The notes below the pieces were generated by a model that worked only from the letters and a program-made list of their open reading frames with translations, had not been told where the DNA came from and did not search any database. A program made the translations under genes and the position numbers. 57,215 nucleotides of DNA from Leptospiraceae bacterium (GTDB lineage: Bacteria; Spirochaetota; Leptospiria; Turneriellales; Turneriellaceae), in contig JANWWS010000028.1 of NCBI GenBank assembly GCA_025055765.1, positions 1 to 57,215 of the forward strand, written 5' to 3'. Positions 43,552 through 52,993 of this stretch are shown one piece after another. The first letter of the stretch is position 1. Each line of letters begins with the position of its first letter.

Positions 43552-45039
43552 ATGGAGAAAAACAATAGGTATTACTTAAGTCTTTTTTGGCTCATGTTGC
43601 CCCTCTTGGCCTACTGCGGAAAAACGATTCCGGTAGAAGAGCTTTCCAAAGCAAAGTACGACATAAGCCGTGCAGAAGCGGTGCGGGCTGACAAGTATGC
43701 CCCTGATGCCTTTAACGAAGCACGTAATGCTCTCTTGGCGGCCCATGATGCTGTGGAAAAAGAAGATATGGGTTTAGCCAAAACGAAGGCAGAGGAAGCC
43801 AGTGCCAAAGCAAAAGAGGCCTATTTAGTGGCTGCCCCACAACTTGCCCAGGAAACGCGCAAGGAAGCAACGGCCGCCATCCGCAATGCGGAAGATTTGA
43901 ACAGTGAGGTTTTTGCGCCAGTAGAATTTCAAAATGCCAAAAATGCCCTTGCTGCTGGCGATGATCGGCTAAGCCAGCAGGATTATGTCGAGGCCTTTCG
44001 AAAATTCGAAGAAGCTAGGGAAGAGGCGAATAAAGCAAGTGCCATCTCGGAGGGACAAATTGATGGTATGCGTAGGCAACTAGCCCAGGTAGAAGAAAAG
44101 ATACGGGAAGCTGAAAACCTAGGGGCAGCACAACATGCGCCTGACAGCCTGCGCAAGGCCCAGGAAAGCGCCCAATTGGCCCGTCAGCACCTAACAGAAA
44201 AAAGGCTAAAGCTTGCGTCGGCGGACCTGTCAAAGGCTAACGAAAGTGCCGATCAGGCCATAAAAATTGCACGCAAAGAATGGGCGCGGCGTAAATATGT
44301 GGAGGCAGAAGCAGCGGTGCAGGCCGCTGAATCTAATATGATTAAATTGCGAGCCGTGGCGGAGCGGCAAGAAAACAAAAAGGTGCTTGAAAGCTCGGCT
44401 CAGGCTCAAGAAGCATTGACGGCGGCTGAAGAGACTTTAGAAGCAGCGAAAGAGAGTCTAGCAAAAGCGGAAAAGGAATACCGCGCCGAAAATTATGTTC
44501 TCTCCTATAATCATAGCGAAGAGGCAATAAGACTTGCCCGAATAGTCAATGAGCAAATCCCCAATGTCGAATTAGCCTTTGTGCAAGCTCGCCAGGAAAC
44601 GAAAACAGAGACTACTGATAAGCCACAAGATGTTGGAAAAAAAGAAAAAGGGGGTGAAGTTCGGGAGGGATGGAAAAAATATAAGGTTCGGTTAATCCCC
44701 CATCGGCGAGACTGTTTGTGGAGAATTGCGGAGTACAAGTTTATCTATGGTAATCCTTTCTTGTGGCCGAAAATTTATCGAGCAAACAAGCACCAAATAA
44801 AAAACCCGGATTTAATTTATCCTGGTCAGATATTTGATATCCCGCCTCGTGACTGGCCAGAAAAGGGTGGGGCTCAGGCTGAAGAAAAACAAGTAGAAAA
44901 AAAAGGGCCAGAAAAATCTAAGTCCAAAGGAAAAGAAAAAAAGACCGAGCCCAAAGTAACAGAAGAAAGTTCTAATTTTGAAACCGTCGATGAATACCAA
45001 CGACCTGTAATCCCGGAAGGAGAATACGAGGAAGAATAA
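43552..45039 (+). CDS. LysM-domain lipoprotein with alanine-rich helical repeats
   Basis: The 495-residue product starts at ATG 43552, set by CAAGGAG. A signal peptide ends LLAYC (C22); tyrosine before the cysteine is unusual for a lipobox, so lipidation is probable, not sure. Residues about 30-320 are helical, alanine/glutamate-rich repeats; a recurring unit reads YAPDAFNEARNAL, FAPVEFQNAKNAL and HAPDSLRKAQESA, as in spirochaete proteins with DUF4398-like repeats. A LysM domain (about 385-440: RRDCLWRIAEYKF to LIYPGQIFDIP) should bind peptidoglycan. The tail is lysine/glutamate-rich and disordered. It likely links outer membrane and cell wall. rho follows after 40 bases. Confidence 0.82.
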   Translation: MEKNNRYYLSLFWLMLPLLAYCGKTIPVEELSKAKYDISRAEAVRADKYAPDAFNEARNALLAAHDAVEKEDMGLAKTKAEEASAKAKEAYLVAAPQLAQETRKEATAAIRNAEDLNSEVFAPVEFQNAKNALAAGDDRLSQQDYVEAFRKFEEAREEANKASAISEGQIDGMRRQLAQVEEKIREAENLGAAQHAPDSLRKAQESAQLARQHLTEKRLKLASADLSKANESADQAIKIARKEWARRKYVEAEAAVQAAESNMIKLRAVAERQENKKVLESSAQAQEALTAAEETLEAAKESLAKAEKEYRAENYVLSYNHSEEAIRLARIVNEQIPNVELAFVQARQETKTETTDKPQDVGKKEKGGEVREGWKKYKVRLIPHRRDCLWRIAEYKFIYGNPFLWPKIYRANKHQIKNPDLIYPGQIFDIPPRDWPEKGGAQAEEKQVEKKGPEKSKSKGKEKKTEPKVTEESSNFETVDEYQRPVIPEGEYEEE

Positions 45040-45079
45040 AACATAGCGGGGAGATTCCCCGCTGATCAAGGGGAAATAC

Positions 45080-46534
45080 ATGGCGCGGAAAAAGGAAGTG
45101 CAAGAACCAGAAACAGATCAGGCTCCCGAAGAAAATCAAACACCTGTTGAAAAAATTAAACTCAAAACCCGCAAAAAAACATTAGTGGAAAATGGCAGCA
45201 TAGAGGAAGAACCTCTGCCTGCTTTAGATGAGCCTGAGGCTCAAGAAAAAGTGCGGGTTGTTTCGGAGGGGGGCAAGAAGCTTGAAATTAGCGAGCTCAA
45301 GATGAAAAATATGAATGAGCTTGTGGCTTTGGCCGAATCACTTGGTATTGAAAATCCATCGGAACTAAAAAAACCTGCACTTATTTTCGCGATCTTACAG
45401 GCACAGGGAGGTGAATCAGTTCAAGTTTATGGGGAAGGAGTTCTAGAAATATTGCCTGATGGCTATGGTTTTTTACGGTCGGCGTATTATAACTATCTGG
45501 CGGGTCCCGATGACATCTATGTTAGTCCTTCCCAAATACGGATGTTTGGTTTGCGCAAGGGTGATACGGTTTATGGCCAAATTCGGATGCCTCGGGACAA
45601 CGAGCGCTTTTTTGCTATCTTGCGCATAGAAACCATAAACGGAGCGCCTGTTGCGGAAGCAAGTAGAAGGGTCCACTTTGACAACCTTACCCCCCTTTAT
45701 CCTGACGAGCGCATTATTTTAGAGACAACCCCTGATAAGCTCAGTACAAGGGTAGTGGATCTCATGTCACCGGTCGGTAAGGGTCAGAGAGGTCTTATTG
45801 TAGCACCTCCGCGTACAGGAAAGACCATGCTCATGCAAGATATTGCCAATGCCATTACCCAAAACCACCCGGAAATATATTTAATCGTGCTCTTAATCGA
45901 TGAACGCCCTGAGGAAGTGACAGATATGGCCCGCAATGTAAAGGGCGAGGTTATCTCAAGCACTTTTGATGAGCCGGCGAGCCGCCATGTACAGGTTGCA
46001 GAAATGGTTATTGAAAAAGCCAAGCGACTTGTAGAACATAGGCGCGATGTGGTTATTCTCTTAGATTCGATTACCCGCCTAGCGCGAGCCTACAACCAAG
46101 TCGTCCCCTCCTCGGGTAAGGTACTCTCGGGTGGTGTGGACTCTAATGCGCTACATAAACCAAAGCGCTTTTTCGGAGCAGCGCGGAACATTGAAGAGGG
46201 AGGATCCCTCACCATCATTGCTACAGCTCTTATTGAGACGGGCAGCAAAATGGACGAGGTCATTTTTGAGGAATTTAAGGGTACAGGAAATATGGAAATC
46301 CATCTTGACCGAAAAATTGCCGAAAAGCGCATTTTCCCTGCTATTGAAATCAATAAGTCTGGTACGAGAAGAGAAGAACTCCTTGTGGATAAGAATGATT
46401 TAAACCGTATTTGGCTCTTGCGTAAAGTATTAGCTCCTCTGGGACCAAGTGAATCTATTGAGTTCTTATTAGAGAAACTTAGGGGCACCAAGAGTAATGC
46501 GGCCTTTCTCGAAAGCATGAACACCTCTGCCTAA
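45080..46534 (+). CDS. rho: Transcription termination factor Rho
   Basis: This is the hexameric RNA helicase that ends transcription. Of 484 residues, the first 65 or so are a charged extension not in E. coli Rho (419). Then come the Rho N-terminal helices (about 70-108), the cold-shock-like RNA-binding domain ([13 protein letters not shown], 122-134), Walker A PPRTGKTM (243-250), and the Q- and R-loop region with [16 protein letters not shown] and the [12 protein letters not shown] segment. GGGGAAA precedes the ATG. After the stop there is a long T-tract (about 46556-46570) with only a 4-bp possible stem, so the end of the gene lacks a firm hairpin. Confidence 0.97.
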   Translation: MARKKEVQEPETDQAPEENQTPVEKIKLKTRKKTLVENGSIEEEPLPALDEPEAQEKVRVVSEGGKKLEISELKMKNMNELVALAESLGIENPSELKKPALIFAILQAQGGESVQVYGEGVLEILPDGYGFLRSAYYNYLAGPDDIYVSPSQIRMFGLRKGDTVYGQIRMPRDNERFFAILRIETINGAPVAEASRRVHFDNLTPLYPDERIILETTPDKLSTRVVDLMSPVGKGQRGLIVAPPRTGKTMLMQDIANAITQNHPEIYLIVLLIDERPEEVTDMARNVKGEVISSTFDEPASRHVQVAEMVIEKAKRLVEHRRDVVILLDSITRLARAYNQVVPSSGKVLSGGVDSNALHKPKRFFGAARNIEEGGSLTIIATALIETGSKMDEVIFEEFKGTGNMEIHLDRKIAEKRIFPAIEINKSGTRREELLVDKNDLNRIWLLRKVLAPLGPSESIEFLLEKLRGTKSNAAFLESMNTSA

Positions 46535-46628
46535 TGAGAAAGTTTTGGGCTAATCTTTTTTTTTCCTTTTAGCAAAGAGCTGTTTAGCAAAGGAGAGAGC
46601 ACTTCGAGAAACATGGGAAAATTACGAG

Positions 46629-47051
46629 GTGCAGGGTTTTCTCACCCGTGATATCTTACAAATATCCTGCCACGTAGTACGCGACTATGAAAAAGAAATG
46701 GCTATCCTAAGACAAGAACTCTTGGATCACTGCCGCCAAAGAGCAAGAGAATTCTTACTATCATACCAAGCTCACTACCACTACCATTGGAAAAGTCTTC
46801 TTCTTTATGGCAAAGAAATTCCTTTTCCCAGCTACCAAGTCCAACATACTCTAGAGGATGAAGAGCTTGCCCTATATTATGCCCCTTTTTTCCCAGGAAG
46901 GCTTGTCTACGAAAAGTGGAGTGAGGAGGAGATTCGTGCCCTCTACCGACTGGAAAAGCCAGAGTTAACTCGCCAATTACAACGCCTTGAGTTTTCCTTT
47001 CAGGTAAACGAAATTTCTGGGAATATCCTTCAGGTATTGCCCCAGAAATAA
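46629..47051 (+). CDS. Hypothetical protein (140 aa)
   Basis: I do not recognise a family. The frame opens with GTG at 46629 (no good ATG in frame). The product is helical and charged (VVRDYEKEMAILRQELLDHCRQRAREFLLSYQ) with aromatic-rich HYHYHW, and has no signal peptide or membrane segment. AAAGGAGAG lies about 40 bases upstream, in front of an out-of-frame ATG at 46613 that gives only 12 codons. This suggests the start may be misjudged or a small upstream frame exists. It lies between rho and the GerMN gene, same strand. Confidence 0.6.
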   Translation: MQGFLTRDILQISCHVVRDYEKEMAILRQELLDHCRQRAREFLLSYQAHYHYHWKSLLLYGKEIPFPSYQVQHTLEDEELALYYAPFFPGRLVYEKWSEEEIRALYRLEKPELTRQLQRLEFSFQVNEISGNILQVLPQK

Positions 47052-47083
47052 AGTTGCTTTAAGTAAGCCGCCGATAAATAGCT

Positions 47084-47866
47084 ATGCCATCGCGCCCTGG
47101 CCAAGAGCGGGCAAACGGCTTTCTCTTATTTCTCTTTACCTTAGGAGTGATTGGTTGGGGTTTTTTTGCCATTGCGCGCCTAACAGATGAGCCATTTCTT
47201 TCTGATGTTAGAAAAAACCAGAGAGGGGAAAATAAAAAAAACCTCTCCCTTTTTGGCGAATGGCGCCATTGGCTCTTAGAGAAGGTAAACGCCTTTAGCC
47301 CCCCCCAAAGAAAATGGGAGGTTAAAAACCTTGCACCAGCTAAAATTGGCAAAGAAGAGCGAGAGGAAACGCTTCCCTTAATAGAAGACCCTATTTCCTA
47401 TGGAAGCTTTCAAGAAGAGGCACGAGATGCTACGGCGCAAAACCATACAGACAATCCTAGAAAGATCTATCTCTACCAGCTAAAGAGCTCTGGAGAACTA
47501 ACTTTAAGAGCAGTTTTGCGCCAAAACATAGATAGCCCACACGAAGCTTTAGAGGCGGTTATCCGTGGGCCCACACCTGCGGAAGAGGCAAGGCAATTTA
47601 TAGACTCATTTCCCCATAAACCCAAAATACAATCTGTGCAGGTAAAAGGTGATACACTTATCATTGATTTTGACGAAAGTTTTGGTATGGGGGTTAGTCA
47701 CAGTACCTTGAAGTACCAGCTCCAGCAACTTTTCCATACAGCACGGGAGATTGCTGGCATAAAGGCTATCTCACTACGCATCGGTGGGCAGCGCAAACCG
47801 CACATTGGTGGCGACGGTCTTGTATTACCTGAGCGGATTGACGAAGAGAGTTTGCGCCACTGGTAG
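47084..47866 (+). CDS. GerMN-domain membrane-anchored protein
   Basis: The 260-residue protein has an N-terminal transmembrane helix (ANGFLLFLFTLGVIGWGFFAIA, about 10-31), a low-complexity linker (about 40-125), and a C-terminal GerMN domain (about 125-240). The domain shows the family features: KIYLYQLKSSGELTL, ALEAVIRGPTPAEEA and LIIDFDESFGMGVSHSTLKYQLQQLFHTARE. GerMN was defined in spore germination protein GerM but is common in non-sporulating bacteria, where it probably acts at the cell wall. It ends 7 bases before the convergent TPR gene. No spore-forming genes are in the window. Confidence 0.85.
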   Translation: MPSRPGQERANGFLLFLFTLGVIGWGFFAIARLTDEPFLSDVRKNQRGENKKNLSLFGEWRHWLLEKVNAFSPPQRKWEVKNLAPAKIGKEEREETLPLIEDPISYGSFQEEARDATAQNHTDNPRKIYLYQLKSSGELTLRAVLRQNIDSPHEALEAVIRGPTPAEEARQFIDSFPHKPKIQSVQVKGDTLIIDFDESFGMGVSHSTLKYQLQQLFHTAREIAGIKAISLRIGGQRKPHIGGDGLVLPERIDEESLRHW

Positions 47867-47873
47867 CATTTGG

Positions 47874-49847
47874 TTACAAGATGGGTTTAACCATATCTCC
47901 ACTTTGGATTTCCTTTTGTTCGGCGCTAAAGGGAATTTCCGCCCAGGAAAGGTCCATCTCTGTTCTCGTAATAGTGAGCTCTCCTATGGGCCTTTCCTCG
48001 CGTAGAACCTGCACCTTTTGACCTTTTTTCATCTTATCACGGCGACCCAGGTTGATGAGCACGCCGTTTCTTGCAATTTTAATTACATGGCCATAATAGG
48101 GGGTATTTTGTTCTAAAAATTGCGCCAAGCTCAAAGCCGCATCTCGTAAATATCCGCGACCTTTATAGTGGCCTTGATGGTGGGCTAGGGTTAGCCCACT
48201 TCTGAGATCTATTAGCCTAGCTTGAAAGGAAATGGACGAGCCATTGGTATCATAGGTGCCTGTCAAAGCATATTGCAGCGGCCTTCTTAGCCATAAAGGG
48301 CGTAAGTCTTGGCCGAACCTTTGCTCGGCGAGTTCGAGAAGCCGCTGGGCCGTGCGGCCTGTGTACTGACCTCCATCGCCAAAAGGCGTCAGATTCTTTA
48401 ATTCACGCCGAATTTGCTCTATATCATTTGCGGGAAGAGAGGTAATTCTGCCCCTTCCCCTTAGAGCCAAATCAATTTTTTCGGCCAAGTTGAGACCCGC
48501 ATCTGGGTACATCTGTTGCACTTCATTTGGTGTGAAGGGGAAAATATAGACAGGTGTCCGGGAAACATAATCCTCTAACTTATAAAGACCTTCTTTATAG
48601 AATGGCAGCTCTCTGCGTTCGTGAATCCATTTTTCCCATAAATCTCGATAAAGCTGCTTTTTGGTATTTTGTCTTAGCCACTTTAATTCTTGCTCAAAGT
48701 GGCTAAAATCTTTTTGGGTACGATAGTACTCTAGGAGAAACTCATGTGCCTGTGGCAAGTCGTCATAGAGGTAAATGGCCAGCTTGGCTTCAAAAAGCGC
48801 TTTATCCATGAGATTTTCACGCAAGAGCCGGTTGGCTTCGTCTAAATGGTATTTTGCGCTTTCTAAAAGGAGGCTCCCATGTAGGGCTCTTTGGCCTACC
48901 AGATGACGCTCGTAGGAATGACGCAGGATGTCATTATTACCATCCTCTTGCAAAAGTTTTCGGTAAAGAGTTGGTACCAGGTTTTTTTGACAATATCCGT
49001 TTAAGTAGAGAGCTTCAAAAAAATGCGGGTTTAACTGTAATACTCTTTCGATAAGAGGTTGCGCTTCATCGCAGCGTCGCATGAGGACTTTAAGTCGAGA
49101 AAGAGCTAAATTAGCTGAGAAAAGATGAGGGTCATAGCCAAGGGCGTTTTCGTAGTAATGGCTTGCTACATCAAAAAGACTAGGAGAGGGGTAGGTGTTA
49201 TGGAAATCCATATCCATACTCTTTAGCAGGTGGCGCAAACTGTTGTCACCCATGGCCACAAGAATTTCTGGGTTTTCTTTTTCAATGCGCTGCGCCTGCT
49301 CTAATTGTTTTTGAGCCAAATCGTACCTTCCTTCACGGCTAAATACCTCGGCAAGCAGTAGATAAGAGCCTAAATGACCTGGCTGTCTTTTTAATATCTT
49401 TTGGAGCTTTTGTCGAGCTGCAAAAAGTTGACCCTTACGCAGGTGGTATTGTGACATGAGGTAAAGAAATTCAGGATTTTCAGGGCTTTTCTCTATTTCT
49501 TTTTGCAGAAAATCGCGAGCTCCATCAAGCTCGCCTTTGGCTAGGAGGCTACGTGCATAAAGCTCCTGGGCTCTTGGGTTTTGCTTTTCTAATTTCAAGG
49601 AGCGTTCTGCAAGTGGAAAAGCTTCCTCTACGTAGCCCATCTTTAATAGCAGTTCGACATAATCCAAAAGGGCCGGCAAATAGGTTGGGCGTAGATTTAA
49701 ACTCTTTCGATAGTTTTCCAGGGCAAGCACATACTCTTTTTTTTCTACAGCTTCCTTAGCTTTTTTGTACCAGTCATAGGCATTTGAGGCAAAAAGTGGG
49801 AGCTCTATAGAAAAACCAAGGAAAAGAGTTAAAAAGCGTGCCCACAT
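47874..49847 (-). CDS. Secreted TPR protein with FlgT-like C-terminus
   Basis: The start at ATG 49847, 4 bases after the upstream stop, gives a signal peptide (MWARFLTLFLGFSIELPLFAS) and 657 residues. Residues about 25-330 hold tandem TPR units (YDWYKKAKEAVEKKEYVLALENYRKSL; ARSLLAKGELDGARDFLQKEI; LLAEVFSREGRYDLAQKQLEQA). The C-terminal third has LRPLWLRRPLQYALTG, SFQARLIDLRSG, and a final barrel-like domain (ARNGVLINLGRRDKMKKGQKVQV to SGDMVKPIL) as in FlgT and related envelope assembly proteins. It is paired with the NHL/VWA gene upstream. A role in envelope assembly is inferred. Confidence 0.7.
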   Translation of the reverse strand: MWARFLTLFLGFSIELPLFASNAYDWYKKAKEAVEKKEYVLALENYRKSLNLRPTYLPALLDYVELLLKMGYVEEAFPLAERSLKLEKQNPRAQELYARSLLAKGELDGARDFLQKEIEKSPENPEFLYLMSQYHLRKGQLFAARQKLQKILKRQPGHLGSYLLLAEVFSREGRYDLAQKQLEQAQRIEKENPEILVAMGDNSLRHLLKSMDMDFHNTYPSPSLFDVASHYYENALGYDPHLFSANLALSRLKVLMRRCDEAQPLIERVLQLNPHFFEALYLNGYCQKNLVPTLYRKLLQEDGNNDILRHSYERHLVGQRALHGSLLLESAKYHLDEANRLLRENLMDKALFEAKLAIYLYDDLPQAHEFLLEYYRTQKDFSHFEQELKWLRQNTKKQLYRDLWEKWIHERRELPFYKEGLYKLEDYVSRTPVYIFPFTPNEVQQMYPDAGLNLAEKIDLALRGRGRITSLPANDIEQIRRELKNLTPFGDGGQYTGRTAQRLLELAEQRFGQDLRPLWLRRPLQYALTGTYDTNGSSISFQARLIDLRSGLTLAHHQGHYKGRGYLRDAALSLAQFLEQNTPYYGHVIKIARNGVLINLGRRDKMKKGQKVQVLREERPIGELTITRTEMDLSWAEIPFSAEQKEIQSGDMVKPIL

Positions 49848-49851
49848 AGCG

Positions 49852-51975
49852 TTAATCGGGTATAAAGTAGCCAGAGTTTTCTGCCCCCATCCTTCCTTGA
49901 AAGTTGACAACAAGCTTCACCTCCATATATTGGCCTTTCCATTTGCGTGAGGCCCGGGAACGATAACTTAACAGGTAGCGATTTAAGGGCGATTGACGGA
50001 ATTTTTCTAGAAAGTCAGGGATGGTTTTAAAGGCAAAGAAGTAATCGCCCCCTGTAACATGGGACATCTTTTGTAGCCTTTGGGCGACACTGGCAGAGGT
50101 TGGCCAGGAGGGATTTTCAAAATTTAGGATAAATAAAGGGATATGGTTTACAAATGCCGCATTTTCAATTTGCTCCAGGGGAACAGGGGTTTGGTTTTCT
50201 GGAATTGTCCCTGGGGTTATCCAAATAATAGCTCGTTTGCCAGGGCGGGGGAGGAGGTCGTTTAATGCCTGGAAGAGCGCTTTGCCGTAGAGAGAGCTAT
50301 TTTTCGTCTGTGGTTTTTCGCTAAAGATATCACGTAGTCCTTTGAGTAGACGTAGGCGAGAGTTTGTCAGTGGGCTTTGGGTATAGACATCATTACTATA
50401 GCTTAGGATTTGCGCCTCATCTTTTTGCCGCAGCGAATTTAAGAGTCTATCCATTTGGGAAAAGATAGCTTCGGTGTATGGCTCCATGGCTTCGCTGCCA
50501 TCTACCACAATTCTTAGATAAAGCTCATCTTTGCTTGAAAGTAACGCCCGGGAGGAGACTTCACCTACATAGCCATCGTTTTCAAAGAGCTGAAAATTAC
50601 TATCTTCTAGGTGGGTTTGGTAGCGCATTTTTTCGTCGCGTACCGAGACAAGAACATGAACTATGGGGAAATTTAGCGCATGGATATTTTCAATATAGAC
50701 ATCTAAGTTAGACCACAATTTATTTTCAGGCACAAACTGCAAGATACGATGGGCCGCATAATCCGCTACAAAAAGATTTCCATAATAGTCAAAAGTAGCT
50801 GCATAAGGTCTAAGAAAGCTTTCTTTCCTGCCTTTTTCCTCATAACTTTTTAAAAAAGTTTCTATCTGTGTTTCAAGATCGCTAATGAGCACTCCCTGTT
50901 CCTCATCGGCAATAAGGTAGTAATGGTTGTCCTTATCGTAAGTTATATGCCGAGGTTTTTTTAAAAGACCCTCAAAATGGTAAGAGATAAAATTTCCATA
51001 ACTGTCAAATTCGCTAATGCGAGATTTTTCTGGTTCACTAATAAGAAGGGTTTTGTTTTCACTACAGGCTATACCAAAGGGTTTATAGAGGCTTTCGCTT
51101 TCGTTAATTTGAGAAAAAGACAAAATAAAATTCCCCTCTTCGTCAAATTTTTGAACTCGGTTATTTCCTTGATCTACCACGTAAAAAAAGCCATGGCAAT
51201 AGGCAATACCTGCTGGTCCATGAAAGAGGGCATCTCCACTGCCAGAGCCACCAAGTGCTTGGCTCCTTGAAAAATAAGGTAAAGAGGGCTCGAGGTCTAA
51301 AGAAATGCGGTGGATGAGATCTGATTCGAAATCGCTTATCCAGATCTCTTTTTCGGAGACGGCTGCCCCTACAGGCGAGCGCAGCCGACCAGAGATACGT
51401 CGGATTACTTTTTGAAACCCCTTGTCTTGGGAAAGCTCATGTATGCTCCCGAAATCAACTAAGCCTAATGACAAGAAAAATATATTATGGTTCGGCAGTG
51501 TTCCCACATAGGTCGGGAGGCTATAGCGAAAGCCTCGCTCTTGGGGTATCACCCTCAAGAATTGCCAGCGATTTATCCTTTGCGAAGGCGGTGTTTGGGC
51601 AGCACTGAGGTGTAGGCTAAGGGCGGGGTCATAGTGGTTTTCATCTAAGATAAGCCGCCATTCAGCGAAAGCTTCATCTAAGCGACCAGAGAGGTAGAGA
51701 GCATAGCCTAGCATTCTTCGGGCTAAGACAAAGTCGTTATTAATATGTAGAGCTTTTATAAAAAAATCGGAGGCCGCATCAAACTGGTATTGCTGAAATA
51801 AAAATAGACCTTGCTTAAAAAGGGTCTCTGCTTGATCATGTTTTAGTCCCCCACTTGTGTAATAGAAGGCAAAGGCAGCTGTGAGAAAAACGGCTGTAGC
51901 TAGAATGAGCCAAAAGGACTTTTTTGTAAATTTTGTAGAAAGCTTTCTCCAAAAAGCTTGGGGCACAAGTGACAT
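49852..51975 (-). CDS. Membrane-anchored TPR/NHL-propeller/VWA protein
   Basis: The ATG at 51975 follows CCAGGATT and gives 707 residues; the longer open frame runs into the divergent bioB region and is rejected. Order: basic cytoplasmic tail, one transmembrane helix (21-40), TPR-like pair (45-115), an NHL-type propeller (about 195-415, blades such as GPAGIAYCHGFFYVVDQGNNRVQKF and KPRHITYD), and a von Willebrand A domain (about 485-665). The VWA metal site is partial: DGSEA (492-496) instead of DxSxS. The C-terminal strand region RYLLSYRS to GYFIPD ends the fold. It should sit in the inner membrane facing the periplasm. Confidence 0.75.
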   Translation of the reverse strand: MSLVPQAFWRKLSTKFTKKSFWLILATAVFLTAAFAFYYTSGGLKHDQAETLFKQGLFLFQQYQFDAASDFFIKALHINNDFVLARRMLGYALYLSGRLDEAFAEWRLILDENHYDPALSLHLSAAQTPPSQRINRWQFLRVIPQERGFRYSLPTYVGTLPNHNIFFLSLGLVDFGSIHELSQDKGFQKVIRRISGRLRSPVGAAVSEKEIWISDFESDLIHRISLDLEPSLPYFSRSQALGGSGSGDALFHGPAGIAYCHGFFYVVDQGNNRVQKFDEEGNFILSFSQINESESLYKPFGIACSENKTLLISEPEKSRISEFDSYGNFISYHFEGLLKKPRHITYDKDNHYYLIADEEQGVLISDLETQIETFLKSYEEKGRKESFLRPYAATFDYYGNLFVADYAAHRILQFVPENKLWSNLDVYIENIHALNFPIVHVLVSVRDEKMRYQTHLEDSNFQLFENDGYVGEVSSRALLSSKDELYLRIVVDGSEAMEPYTEAIFSQMDRLLNSLRQKDEAQILSYSNDVYTQSPLTNSRLRLLKGLRDIFSEKPQTKNSSLYGKALFQALNDLLPRPGKRAIIWITPGTIPENQTPVPLEQIENAAFVNHIPLFILNFENPSWPTSASVAQRLQKMSHVTGGDYFFAFKTIPDFLEKFRQSPLNRYLLSYRSRASRKWKGQYMEVKLVVNFQGRMGAENSGYFIPD

Positions 51976-51988
51976 AATCCTGGTGGCA

Positions 51989-52017
51989 CTTCTAAAAATG
52001 TCAAATACTTTTTTCAA
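51989..52017 (-). promoter_or_regulatory. Candidate promoter of the NHL/VWA gene
   Basis: On the minus strand TTGAAA (52017-52012), 17 bases, TAGAAG (51994-51989): nine of twelve consensus bases. It would start transcription only about 7 bases before the ATG, cutting into the ribosome-binding site, which lowers confidence. Confidence 0.3.
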
Positions 52018-52066
52018 AAAGAGCTTTAATAGTTTTCTAATCAGGGGAACTCTGCAAACTGTGCCT

Positions 52067-52993
52067 ATGAAAAAAGAAGAGGTTCTTGAATTATTCCACA
52101 AGCCTCTTTTTTCTTTAATAGAAGAAGCACATACTGTTTCGCTGCAAAATCCCCTTCCCGTAAAGAAAAGCAAACTTCTTTCCATTAAGACGGGAGGATG
52201 TCCCGAGGACTGTGCCTACTGTGCCCAATCTGTATATTATAAAACCGATATCAAGCGCCACCCTCTTTTACCTCTTGAAGTGGTGAGAGAAAAGGCCATA
52301 GAAGCTCTTGCCCAGGGGGCTCAGCGCTTTTGCCTTGGAGGTGCTTATCGCCAGGCTCCCCAGGGGAAGGACTTTGAAAGAATTCTCTCTATGGTTCGTG
52401 AAGTGCGTGCCCTTGGCCTTGAGTGTTGTCTAACTCTCGGTATGCTAGAAGAAGAGCAGGTTCGTCTTCTAAAAGAAGCAGGTCTTTCTGCCTATAACCA
52501 CAACCTCGATACCTCTGCTGCCTTTTATAGTCGCATCATTACCACAAGAACCTACGAGGATCGTCTGCGCACTCTACACTTGCTTGCCCGCTATGACATC
52601 CCGATTTGCTGTGGGGGTATTATTGGCATGGGGGAAAGCGAAGAAGATCATGCCGATTTTCTCTGGGCGCTACTTTCTCTACCCAAAGCCCCAGAAAGTA
52701 TACCGTTAAATCTTCTGGTTCCTATACCAAATACACCTCTAGGCGATCGTAAGGTTCAGGTTAAAGAGAAACTAGCCCTTTTGCGTCTTGTTTGCCTTTG
52801 CCGTATTCTTTTCCCGACGAGCTCTGTGAGAATTGCCGCGGGTAGAAAAATGTTTTCGCCAATAGAACAAATGCTCTTATTTTATGCAGGGGCAAATTCT
52901 GTTTTTATTGGAGAAAAGCTCCTAACAGCAGTTAATGTAGGTAATCTCGAAGACCGTGAGCTCTGGGAAATTTTAGGGCAGGCTATGTCCTGA
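52067..52993 (+). CDS. bioB: Biotin synthase
   Basis: This radical-SAM enzyme inserts sulfur into dethiobiotin. The ATG at 52067 gives 308 residues; an upstream in-frame ATG lies in the divergent gene's 5' end and is rejected. The SAM cluster cysteines are C45, C49 and C52 (CPEDCAYC). Ligands of the sulfur-donor 2Fe-2S cluster are all present: RFCLGG, LECCLTLG, CCGGIIGMGE and VRIAAGR. It is the first gene of bioB-F-D-A, with bioF beginning at its stop (TGATG). No known biotin operator was recognised upstream. Confidence 0.97.
   Translation: MKKEEVLELFHKPLFSLIEEAHTVSLQNPLPVKKSKLLSIKTGGCPEDCAYCAQSVYYKTDIKRHPLLPLEVVREKAIEALAQGAQRFCLGGAYRQAPQGKDFERILSMVREVRALGLECCLTLGMLEEEQVRLLKEAGLSAYNHNLDTSAAFYSRIITTRTYEDRLRTLHLLARYDIPICCGGIIGMGESEEDHADFLWALLSLPKAPESIPLNLLVPIPNTPLGDRKVQVKEKLALLRLVCLCRILFPTSSVRIAAGRKMFSPIEQMLLFYAGANSVFIGEKLLTAVNVGNLEDRELWEILGQAMS

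Noticed and set aside
51881-52066. Longer bioB with an N-terminal extension of 62 residues
   Set aside because: The extension overlaps the 5' end of the divergent NHL/VWA gene and has no conservation with BioB; ATG 52067 fits the family length.
51976-52185. N-terminal extension of 70 residues on the NHL/VWA protein
   Set aside because: It would overlap the bioB coding region; ATG 51975 has a ribosome-binding site and places the membrane helix correctly.
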